From positions 6,758,001 through 6,822,000 of the forward strand of contig OX387203.1 in the NCBI GenBank assembly GCA_947561715.1: a stretch of DNA of 64,000 bases, given 5' to 3'. The translations under genes and the position numbers were made by a program. Below the pieces are notes generated by a model that searched no databases, was not told where the DNA came from, and saw only the letters and a program-made list of their open reading frames with translations. Shown here piece by piece: positions 26,330-41,715 of this stretch; position 1 is the first letter of the stretch, and every line of letters starts with the position of its first letter. The stretch comes from Ascidia mentula. Its lineage: Eukaryota; Chordata; Ascidiacea; Phlebobranchia; Ascidiidae.

Positions 26330-27110
26330 GGTGGAATCAATCAGGATCTGTTACGCATGAGTTGGTGAAGTCCGGAACGCTTTTTACATGATCTTGGTTT
26401 GTTTTAGACTGTATGGAGATAAGATCACTTAGTTTTATGGTTTTCGAGTTGAATTTGCGGACGGTTAATCATTGCGGTTGAGGCCTTCGCGGAGATAAAG
26501 CAAGACCAATATGGTGTAAGCCTGGGACGCATGATTAAGATCGCGTATATTTCGGATTGTCTGGAGATTCGATTGCTATGTGATTTTCGCAATTAAGTAT
26601 TATTTTTTGTCGTGTGTAAATACATCAATTCGTTGCGAATCCGAATACTTGACCTGCAGTCTCTTGCTGCACTTGTATCGAAATAAAGCGATGGAAAAAG
26701 TGCGTCACAAACGCATAAAAATTAAACCTGAGAATCTGTCAACATTACAAACTAATGCCGCTGTTGTTTGGTAGCTACAGAAGAAATCACCAACGTGTTA
26801 CTATTCGGGTGATATACAAAACTTCACGTGTGTTGAATGATGGTGATCAGCTTGCTTCGAATTACATCGATAACAAAATATCCCCATCAAGGTGGTCGGG
26901 ATTTTCCATGTAGAATGATCCCTAGCAGGGCGCTTGTTTTTGTTTTGACGTAACAAAAGTTCAAAAACATGTCAATTCTTGGGTTTTAGGCTTCCTGGAA
27001 TGAAAAGGGCTCTTGAAGCATGAACCACCCGCGGAATCGTAAAAAAAGAGCCAAATCCGTTTGGATTTACTTGAAACCACGTATTTGTCAGGCAGTCAAT
27101 CGCTCACACC
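26330..27110 (+). pseudogene. Decayed duplicate of the CTR1 copper transporter gene
   Basis: About 26345-26440 resembles CTR1 intron 1 (shared GCATGAGTT, GGAACG.TTTTTACA, GGTTTGT). About 26590-26720 matches exon 2: AAATACATCAA, TTGCGAATCCGAATACTTGACC and AAAAAGTGCGTCACAAA correspond to the TM1/loop codons, but the reading frame carries a TAA where the Tyr-Glu codons were. About 26775-26850 resembles exon 3 and its acceptor. About 27034-27110 resembles the start of exon 4 (KKRA.SV against KKRA.TV). Because intron sequence is conserved too, this is a duplicated rather than a processed pseudogene. No remnant of exon 1 was recognised. Confidence 0.8.
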
Positions 27111-28430
27111 TTGCAATTCATTTCAGTTGTGTATGTCAACGAGACATATGCGTTTCAGCGTTGCTTTGGACACGGTTGAGGCGGTTTCAAAGTGCAGCCA
27201 TTCAAGCAAACTAAACGTATGAAATTGGCCCTGGCTGCGAACGCGGCTTGTGTTACATTGTTGTTGGTGTTCAGGGGAGAATTGTGGTTTGCGATTTCAA
27301 TTTGCGAAACTTATCTTCGAGGGGGCGAAATTGTCACGCTGGGAACCACAGCTGGAGTGTTTTTGCAGAAATGTTCTAATATTAAATGTCTTTCCTATTG
27401 TATCCATAAAGCTACAAGTTTACACATATTCCACTTCAAGTCCAGACCAAACACCTGCGCAATCATATGGACTTAAGTAATTTACATAGCCAAAAATTAG
27501 TACGAGACAACGGTAAACTTGACAAACATCTCAAAGTGCTTTCAAATGGTGATAAATAACCTAGACCGGATTGGTTTATTTTTGTTCTTCTCTGATGTTA
27601 CATGGGCGGGTTTCCGATGTACGAAACTTAATTCACTTTTGTGAGTCACTTAAATCGAAAAAACTTGAGTGTTCTGAACGAAATCCTGAATTCAGATGAA
27701 AATTTCCAAAAAGGATGCGAACTTGGCTTGTTTTCTTCCTTGTATTCCAGTTGACGGACGTAACTTTACCTTGCATGTAACTCTTGTGCGCCGTCTAGCG
27801 ATCAATGGTACGTAAATCTTACGACGAATAATACCATACCTCTGTTGCTCAAACCCAAAACACGGCGTGCTTTAAATGTGGCATTAGCTTTAATGTAACA
27901 CTTACTGTATTGGAATAATTTTCACCAGGCAACATCTTGAAATGGATCACACCGAAAACTATGACAAAAATCTAACGGTAAGCAGTACATAGCAAAATTC
28001 ACGGTCGTTTTTAAAACGATACACCCAAAAAAAGTGCTTTCCCGTGGGAAGTACGGTGTCACAGTTAGGATTGTTACAAAGACTGCGAAGTGAAAAGTAT
28101 AAAAGACACTCGAAGAAATGCTACTGCTGGTTGCATGGAATTAAACGAGGCAAAGTCTATTTGGGAAAGTAAACTGATGATACCCCAAGGGCGAAATATA
28201 TATATTCTTACAATTAGGTATTGCACGATTCCGCAGTAACCTTGGTTAGTCGCAGTAATCACTTTTCAGAAAACTTAGTGCAACAGACCAAAACCAAATA
28301 CAGTTGCCTGTGGGAGGTTTATACACTTTATATAAATATCTCAAATCTAATACTTAATAAAAATACATAACTGGCACGACAATAGGAATGACAAACTGGT
28401 ACAGGTTTTTCTCGTCTGTTTTGTAACAAT
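27111..28430. other. Intergenic, no supported gene
   Basis: Short ORFs only. No repeat family or RNA gene was recognised. Confidence 0.45.
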
Positions 28431-28760
28431 TTACGAAACTTTCTTAAAAATCATTCCTCCTTGATTGTGAATGGAATCTCCTGACACGAGGGTCCACCCT
28501 AGATTCTCAAACTTCTCCAACAACACGAGCACAACCAACGACTTTTCAGCCACGTTCACCGGCATCTTCTCGTTCTTACAATTCACCGTCAGCCGTTGTG
28601 ACGTCGCTTTTGAGGCAGCTTTTCCGTCGCAAAACTGGTGAAAGATGTCATCGATTGTCGTGATCAGCTGGTCGTCAATTTCCGGCACGCACGTCACAAC
28701 GTATGACGTCGTATCAGGCAAGAAGTGGGATTTCTTGCAGAAGACATGAAGGAAAGGCAT
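28431..28760 (-). CDS. Uncharacterised 109-aa intracellular protein
   Basis: A single uninterrupted coding exon runs from the ATG at 28760 to TGA at 28431. A splice acceptor (CCACGCAG) lies about 25 nt upstream of the ATG on the minus strand, so a 5' UTR exon is likely. Codons are biased towards C and G (gtc, cgc, ttc) against the AT-rich flanks, which supports coding. The protein has no signal peptide or membrane helix. It starts MPFLHVFCKK, has a central DDIFHQFCDGKAASKATS segment, and ends with a helix-strand pattern LLEKFENLGW.LVSGD...NQGGMIFKK. The small size and C-terminal pattern loosely recall GTP cyclohydrolase feedback regulator-like folds, but similarity is too weak for assignment. 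Confidence 0.6.
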   Translation of the reverse strand: MPFLHVFCKKSHFLPDTTSYVVTCVPEIDDQLITTIDDIFHQFCDGKAASKATSQRLTVNCKNEKMPVNVAEKSLVVLVLLEKFENLGWTLVSGDSIHNQGGMIFKKVS

Positions 28761-30892
28761 ATCTGTGTTGTGTTATTGGTCTGCGTGGACAAAACCCTAA
28801 GCATCAGTTTCCTTGAAAAACATACAAATTACATGTAACAGACTTAACAGCTCTTCTGCATTGATGATACATGACAGATTAAATTTCTAATGAACTACTA
28901 CATTTATGACTGATTCGGCATTGATGATGCTGAAATTAAATTTGTAAGGAACAGCAACATTTTTTGTGTCTTTAAACGAAAACGTGCGGTTTTTCGTTTC
29001 GTGTTGGTGATCTATGACGCAAATTGATCCCGCAAACAATAATGTAAAACAGCTCCTATTCATACTGACCTTTAGGTAAATGATTGCAACCTTTATAAAT
29101 TCATGCTAACAGACTATTACGAGTGATTTTTAATGAAGTGTTTATACTATAATACCCCAATGCTTCCGTATCGGTTTCACTTTTGTTAAATTTAACTATA
29201 AGGCTTCGCCCGTAATGACTTCCTTCAGCCTTAGCAGTCAGTAACTCGCATCTTTCTTTGACTGTGGTGGTTTATATATTGCCTTCCCTGACAAATGGTA
29301 ATCAAGGTGCATGATACGACACACGCATGACTACATAACTTATGTCCAATGTAAACACTGTGACTAACCAGCAACCACTGGGCAACGCGACTACTTTAAG
29401 AACAGTAAAACATACAACTGCACTTGTTGTGTCAAAAATCTGCCAACACAGCTGCGTGGTGGATCATCTTTGAGCTAACAACCAAATCATGTTTATGCGG
29501 GTACAAAAACATGCAATATAAGTCACTGCTGAGCTACCAACGAGGATATGACGTAGCGTGCAAGCATGCTGTCACCATTCGTTTGCATGATTCAGTCTTG
29601 CCATGCATATGATAAACCTATCGCGCCTATACTTGGTTCCTTTTTGAACACTTACCGTCGTGTTGTCATTATCTAGGTTTTACACCTAACTTCTGGTTTT
29701 TGCGTCGTTTATACTTAGTTCAAACCATACCACCTTAACACAACGCACACAAACCACTTGCATGACGGCAAAATCATCCTAGTATAGATTTACACGAATA
29801 TTTCTCTTTACGTGCATCGCCAGTTCCTTGTTCAATCAGACTGTTGACGATTTACAGGAATAAGGAACTGGTGATGAATGAAAGTATTCATTGCTACTTA
29901 CTGTAGTAACAAGCGGATCCTGTTTAAAACAAGTGCTTGGTGGGTATTATTACTAAAAGGACAATGACCGCCACGTCATCGTTAGCAGTTTTAGGGTTTA
30001 GATCCAAATTAAGTAGGCCTACGTAAAACCATGTTTCAAAATAATCATCAACAGTGCGCCCTTGGTTTCGATAGTTTACTTGACTTTTCTCTGAGCACTA
30101 CACAGTTTAAATTGAACCTAAACATCAGCTGTGAAAGTTGGACTGCATATTGCTTTGTCTTTTTTAACAGATAACGTACAACGCAATTCGTGCTGGATAT
30201 TTATCGATCGCTCTCGAGTATGTGCATGGTCAAGAAACGTGCAACAAAATCATGAAAATACCCGACAAACTGGCAATCACGAATGTGACAAAATGGTATA
30301 AAAGATTCCAAAAATTTATATTGCATGACACTATATTTGGCTACTATCTTATGCTTTATTTTAAACTGCACTTTTTTGAGTGAGCCACATTGGATTCTTT
30401 ATTCAAAACAGGAACACTTGTGTCCATTTTAATACTGATGTTTGGGTATGGTTTTTATCTTGACTACTTCTTTTGGCACATTTTTGTTGTTCATTTTTTA
30501 CCTTGGATATAACTATTTTTTCTTTGTCTACGTGTTTATTTTTTTGCATATTTTTTTTATATACATTACGCCTATCCTCGTTGTTATCTGATGTTCGCTT
30601 GATCTTTACTGGAATAATTACCAGCCCGACACCAGGCGACGCAAAAATTGATTGCAACACAGGGAATCAGTCACCCGTGACTTTAGGCAGCAGCACGTGA
30701 CCAGTTTGTTGTCAATGAAGTAAACAATAGTAATGACTTTGTAATTTTAAAAAATTGCGTTACCATTTTGTTTTTAAATATTGTGGCATTTCAATAATTT
30801 AATGTTGCTTAAGTTTTTACGTGCTTTTGGAAAACATATTGTGATAGGATGACTCTATTTTTTTTGTCAATACGTAGAAGGTTTCAGACGAT
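28761..30892. other. Intergenic, with one hairpin candidate
   Basis: No supported coding exon. It contains the hairpin at 29811-29880 and presumably the promoters of the flanking divergent genes (109-aa gene on minus, DEF8 on plus). Confidence 0.45.
29811..29880 (+). ncRNA. miRNA-like hairpin candidate
   Basis: Arms 29815-29833 and 29858-29876 form 19 consecutive pairs including two G-U pairs. After one mismatch, three more pairs extend outwards. The loop is 24 nt. Size and shape fit a pre-miRNA, but the mature sequence was not recognised and chance cannot be excluded. Confidence 0.35.
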
Positions 30893-36112
<5,220 letters not shown>

Positions 36113-37409
36113 ATGTCACCTGCCTTTCCCGTGATATCGTGCCGTCCACCTTTCAATCTTGTTCGTTCGTACTTGCCTCGAAACTACAGCAAAGGTTAAG
36201 ACATTGGCTGCGTAAATTAAAATGTGAAGGCTGTGTTGTTGCAAAATTAGTAATGTTTCTAACCGAAATATGTGCGAAGTCAAGATATTTTTCAACTTAT
36301 TTTTCGAAGGTTCTTTCGTTCGTTTACAATATGTTTGTTTTTGAGTTTATCCATTCGTGCAATATATTATAATAGTATTCAAAAATATTATAATTCGCAT
36401 TTTCGCCACTGAGTTTAGTATTCCCATTTTCGTTTGACTTGTGTATGTTTGTTAATTAAATTAAAGTTCATATGGATACCTATAGTTTATGTCACTGCAA
36501 ATGACGGGCGTTGGTGTGCTAAAATGTACAAGCTTAGTTTTAGACATAGCACAGACCATGGCTTAATTATATTCAAAAGATTAAAAGCTATTTTTAAATA
36601 GTGTGAACAGGACCGACCTTTGGAGCCATGCTGAAGCACATACTGCACTGATCCAAGGGGGAACTGTTCTTTGCTGAATTCAAACCATTTTTAACTGATA
36701 CGTTAAACCCGTACAGTGCTTATCAGTTGGACAGAATATTAATTTTTGCAAACTTTCGATCATAAAACCTCCGTTATGATGTATCATGAGCGTTGTGTAG
36801 TGGTAAAGCAGTTTTCTTCAATGACATATACGCACTGCGTCACAACACAACACAAAAACATGCGCAATAACTTATTACTCCGTTCCAACAAAACAGTCAT
36901 GACGAAGCACATGAGTCAAGTGATGCGTGACGTAGTAGGCCAGCAACGCAACTGGTTGGTGAAATTGCGTCACAACGTCCTATTGCGAAATCGCCCTTGA
37001 AGGCGTGAGAATAGCGGCCCGGCGGGTACAAAGTTCTCGCTTCCAACGTGGTGTAAGTGGTGCCGATTGGTTCGCATTGTAGGTCTGGCAAATGTAGTTC
37101 ATTACGAAAGCTATAGCAGTTACAAACTATAGCAGTATAGTCATACCTTCTGCATTTTCGGGGAAAAATTAAGGTATATGCTCGTTGGATTCAAGGCATT
37201 ATGCAGTTTTACCTGACCTCAGTGACCTTCAAGAGTATACACAGCATGGTGTTTAATTTGCTGTACAATTAAGTTTGGTACTTACTAATATAAGCTTTTA
37301 ATAAACTTGCTTTGTGTGTAGATTGGCAATATAAAGAAAGTGGTTTGCGTTTAGACACTTCGAGTGTCATAGGGGATAGGTTAAAAAAAATTGACAAAAA
37401 TACAAAAAA
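36113..37409. other. Intergenic between DEF8 and PRELID3
   Basis: Holds the DEF8 3' UTR, with a possible poly(A) signal in the ATTAAATTAAAG run near 36455-36467. A 24-bp sequence at 36988-37011 recurs exactly at 39773-39796. No coding exon was supported. Confidence 0.5.
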
Positions 37410-39262
37410 ATGGTTTTCTTTTCATTTGATGAATATTTATTCAAGTAAGTATATAAATAATATCATATAAACAGTTTGTATATACATGTGTGATGGAAAT
37501 TGGAATTTTACTTATGTTTTTTTTGGCAGCCATCCATGGGAAAAAGTAGTTGAGGCAGCTTTGAGAAAATATCCTAATCCCGAAACTCCAAATGTTCTGG
37601 GAACTGATGTTTATGAGCGTAAAATAGATAATGATGGCAAACTCCATTCAAAACGACTTATTTCATCAATATGGTCAAATTCTTACACTGAGTTTATGGC
37701 AAAGGTATGCAAATTTTGTTTCACATTGATCTATTACCAGTCATAGGACTACAGTCGTGGGTGTATACTGGCCACAACAAAGTTGTTTTTGGGTAACATG
37801 AATATATTTTGCTGAAAATTTGTATTTTAAAAAAAATATAGTTTATTGGAATTGACATCACCAAAACGGTACATGCCATCGAGTGCTCAGTGCTAGACCC
37901 AAAAGAAAAGACCTTTAAATTGTCTTCAAAAAATGTAAGTAATGTTTGATGTTATCCACTATTGTGTGGTTTTGTTTTGTTGAGGATTATATGATTTGGA
38001 CATTGTGCTGCAATCCACCAGTTACAGTATTTCTTGTAAAAGCATAACTTTTTTGGTTAGAAATTGGTTCTACATTGGTTTCAACATGATGTATATATAT
38101 TGTTTTGCAGTATAACTTTTTGGACTACATTGTTGTCGATGAAACTTTAACATATACGCCTGATGAGAAGGATCCAAACTCGTGAGTAACATTAAAGCTA
38201 CCAGCATCTATGTTAAATGTCATGACTAATCACATGTGTTATGTTGTTTTCAGAACATTACTAAGGCAGCAGTGGAAAATTACAGTCAAAAACCTTTCCT
38301 TTACTGGGTTTCTTGAAAATGCCATGGGAACTACAATGGTATCAACAGCTTTCAAGGTAGAAATTATTTGTTTTGAATTCCAATATGTCTGATACACAGT
38401 ACTAGAAGAATTATATTATGGTTTTAAACAGCAATGCCCTTCATCTGCTTAGTGCTTGTTAATCTTTTAAACCATACTAACCCCATGTACAAGTGTTTGA
38501 GGCTTGACAAGATGTCTTTCATTAGTGATATAGACCATTGTATATGTTTGTATCCTTGTATGTCTGTATATTATGGTTATGATGCCATGTAGATAATATT
38601 TCCCGTCATCAGTAAAATGCAGTCAAAGATGTTGTTGTCAGTTACTATGCAGTATTACCACATATTATCTAATTTACAAAAAAAATATAAAAACAATAAC
38701 AACTTAAACTGGTGCGTGAATGGGTAACAGTTGTGACAGTTATCCAACTATTTTAACCCTTGCAAATGACCCATTTATTACCAGTGAAACATTAGAAGAA
38801 TGTAGTAGACATTTTTAATGTAATAGCCACGGTAGTGGCACAATATTGATTTTTTGTTGGCCTCATCCAAACAGACTTGCTTTTGTGGATTTTCGAGTCT
38901 GTTGTGTTTAAATTTTGATGTGTGTTATTCGAAATTCAGAAAATAATCTTGCTCTTGCCATTTGCTTTTCCTCAAATGCATTCAACTATCTCAGGCCCAC
39001 CTGCAACAACAGATTGAATGTTTTTACTAACACTTTTTTAAACCCACTTTTTATTTCACAGGGCCGGCAGGGAATTGAGTTCGTTATTAACCAAGTTCAC
39101 GAAGAGGTTGAAAGACTTGCAACATCACCAGCCATTGAGGAGATGCAACAAATGGCTTCTTCCACATTTACCAACGTCAAAAAATGGGAAGAAAGTCTGC
39201 ACGAAGAACTGCAAGAATTTATAAATAACCCCAGTTTAATAACTGAAACCTCAGGCAATTGA
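37410..39262 (+). CDS. PRELID3: PRELI domain phospholipid-transfer protein, PRELID3/slowmo type
   Basis: Six coding exons, 37410-37444, 37530-37704, 37842-37934, 38111-38181, 38254-38356 and 39062-39262, give 225 residues. The start is a short exon encoding MVFFSFDEYLF, whose last two bases plus the next exon's first base form Asn before HPWEKVV. The PRELI/MSF1 domain covers residues 1 to about 175, with hallmarks HPWE, KYPNPETPNV, GKLHSKRL and a C-terminal helix GRQGIEFVINQV. Members shuttle phospholipids across the mitochondrial intermembrane space with TRIAP1; the slowmo/PRELID3 branch is associated with phosphatidylserine. The match is best to PRELID3 rather than PRELID1 or PRELID2. The last 40 or so residues form a charged helical tail. 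An AATAAA poly(A) signal lies at about 39729, some 470 bp after the stop. Confidence 0.88.
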
Positions 39263-39696
39263 CGAGAGAAGTATTGTAGCTAGGTTTCAATTATTTTTGT
39301 TATGTTTAGGTTCTTTTTTTTCTTTGTTTTCTTTTCTGGGCGTTTTTGTATACTTTTCTCGGCATTATGCAAAGATTAGGAAATGCACGCCTTTTTAGGC
39401 CATTGAGACTGTCTGAAACTGTGACTTGGCTAAGCTGTATCACTGTGCCATTCCCGCAATGCCACAAGTTGAATGCAAAGCGCTTGTGTTCCAGCAGCCA
39501 AGGTACAGTAAATATTTCAACCATCAGAAAAACAGGTTTGAGTTTTGAAAACTCTGTGCTGTTTCGTTTGTCAGTCCAATGTACTCTCTCTTTTTGACTC
39601 TCACAAAACAAATCTACTATATACCAAGAAGGTGGTTATGGCACCGTTATAGTTACACCGACTTTTCCCTCATATTTATGTGTTTCCCACGAAAAC

Positions 39697-39868
39697 TTCG
39701 TGTGTTGTTTTTTGGGATTTTTCAAGTAATAAACTGGCCTCTTTTTGGAGATTTGTCGAATGCTTGTGTGAAAAATCGCCCTTGAAGGCGTGAGAAAAGG
39801 TCGTGTGTTGTTTTTTTGGATTTTTAAACTGGCCTCTGTTTGGAGATTTGTCGAATGCTTGTGTGAAG
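39697..39868 (+). repeat. Diverged tandem duplication, about 103-bp period
   Basis: TTCGTGTGTTGTTTTTTGG...AAACTGGCCTCT.TTTGGAGA...GAATGCTTGTGTGAA occurs twice, at about 39697-39773 and 39800-39868. Between the copies sits the 24-bp sequence also found at 36988-37011. Confidence 0.75.
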
Positions 39869-40639
39869 CTTGTTTACGACTACTGTATATAGAAGAAACG
39901 TTTACGTGGATTTAAGAAAAATTTCTGGCTGAATTGGAAAATCCTTGCTTGGACATGTTTACTCAATTTGACCCAATGAAGTATAGTTCAAGCTTTGAAA
40001 CAATTGTAAGCGCAGTTCTAAAAATGATTTCGTACGTTCCACGTACTCTAAAGGTTCGCGTTCAGTTTTCTGGTTGATCGCGAGCCGTACGTTCATTTTC
40101 GTAAACCCATCGTTATTGGTTTAATTCCCTTTGTGCAATGTGCAACAAAAAGAATCGTCCATTGTGGTAAAAAGAGCGGTATGTGTACATAATACTGTCT
40201 TTAAATTCTGCGTGCATTTGCTGCGCACCCACTAGCGATAGTTAATCAACCGAAAAAAATGTTCTTAAAATTTCTACCAATATAGTACCCACACAGTAAT
40301 TATAGCCATCAAGGGATTTTTAAGTTTGTTGGTTGGTCATCTGTGAAATTTGTAAGTTGTAATCAATTCCCCAACGCCCACATTCATCAGCGAAGTGTTA
40401 TGAAATAAAAATAGCCCAACGCCTTCTTAGAAACACAACCGCCATATCCACATACTTACAACCCAAGATATCCTTGCCACAAATCCCGGTCATGCGCCTG
40501 GCCTACACTAAACGTCTTTTTTTACTACACCGGGGTTTGAACCGAGGTTGTCCTGGGCCGAAAACCCGATCAAGTTTTGTTGTTGATATGCGGGTCGAGT
40601 GCTTGATGGGCTTCGTTCATCAGATGCGTGTTGAAGGGG

Positions 40640-40915
40640 TAGGTGGTAAGAACCGTCACCAGAATGAGTCGAGGTATGAGATTCACATTTAGGTCTACGT
40701 AACATAGAAATCTATGCGAATGGTAATGGTTCTTGTGTGAGCAAGGCAAATAACTGTTATTTTTGGTAATATATTGAAATTAAAATACTACTTTAAATGG
40801 TAACTCTTTAAATTATAATAACATTCGCCTAGATTTCTATGTTGCATAGACTTTGATGTAAATCGCATATCTCGACTAATTCTGGTGACGGTTCTTATGC
40901 ATCTACCTGTTAAAG
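40640..40915. mobile_element. Non-autonomous inverted-repeat element (MITE-like)
   Basis: About 75-bp imperfect inverted arms, roughly 40646-40722 and 40832-40900, share AAGAACCGTCACCAGAAT, GTCGAG.TATG and ACATAGAAATCTA. The AT-rich centre has no ORF. A clear target-site duplication was not found, so the superfamily is unassigned. Confidence 0.65.
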
Positions 40916-41715
40916 GTGGCTTGTGGCGCCCCCACGTGGTAGTGTTTGGTGGCGTTTATTCGACACTAGACATAATATGGTGTAGATTTGTTTATCGAAT
41001 GTACACATATATAATGTACAAATGTGCAGTGCATACGCGACAGTGTGTATTATGTAGTTTAAGCTGGTGTTAAAGTATGAAATGCGCCATGTCCCAAGGT
41101 TTTTTCTTTGATATACATAACAAAGCTGTAATACGCTGCTATAATCAAAATCGAAAAGAAAGAATTTCAGTTTTGTAACACACATGTTCAGAAGTTGCCT
41201 TGGACATCCTAAGCATTGGGGCGCGACCCTCATGTACAGGATTTTCATAACGTTTTAATGGTTTTATATTTTCAATTGAGGACACAAAGTGTCCAAATTT
41301 GTGTCCGTAGTGTCTGTAAGATACTTAGCATATTATAAGTTTTAATGCAACGAATCAAGTGACGATCGCACGCAATCTTCTGCTATTTAAATTCCATCGC
41401 AATGTTCTCTTATCTCTCCTATATGCCACGTTTTCTACAGATATTGAAGCACCAGCCAGTCGTCTGGGTGCATGGTACGCAACACGAGGAAGACCGAGCG
41501 ATGCGCACGACAGAAGTGACGCAACTTCCTGTGGTTGTGGTGCGATGATGGCTTTTGTGGCGCCTGCAATGTGCTGGAGTTTTAATTGTGCCACTCTGCC
41601 GGTGCGACGTAACGTAGATACTGCGCAGGGAACTTACTGACTGCTGCTAATCGAGTGTAATTAATATTTCGCACAAGTTTCAAGGATCCAGGAGATTTAC
41701 TCAGTATCCGCGAAA

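Larger units (their letters stand above)
39263..41715. other. Intergenic between PRELID3 and alpha-tubulin, repeat-bearing
   Basis: Contains the PRELID3 3' UTR, a tandem duplication (39697-39868), an inverted-repeat element (about 40640-40915) and, at 41440-41700, a GC-richer stretch immediately before the tubulin start that probably includes its promoter and 5' UTR. Open frames here show no family resemblance. Confidence 0.5.

Noticed and set aside
27192..27480. Possible second CTR1-like membrane segment after the pseudogene
   Set aside because: Hydrophobic residues are present but no positional match to CTR1 exon 4 beyond about 27110 could be made.
40530..40570. Minus-strand CGGTTCAAACCCCGG resembling a tRNA T-arm / B box
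   Set aside because: No acceptable A box, anticodon arm or acceptor stem at the right distance, and no T-run terminator. At most a tRNA-derived fragment.
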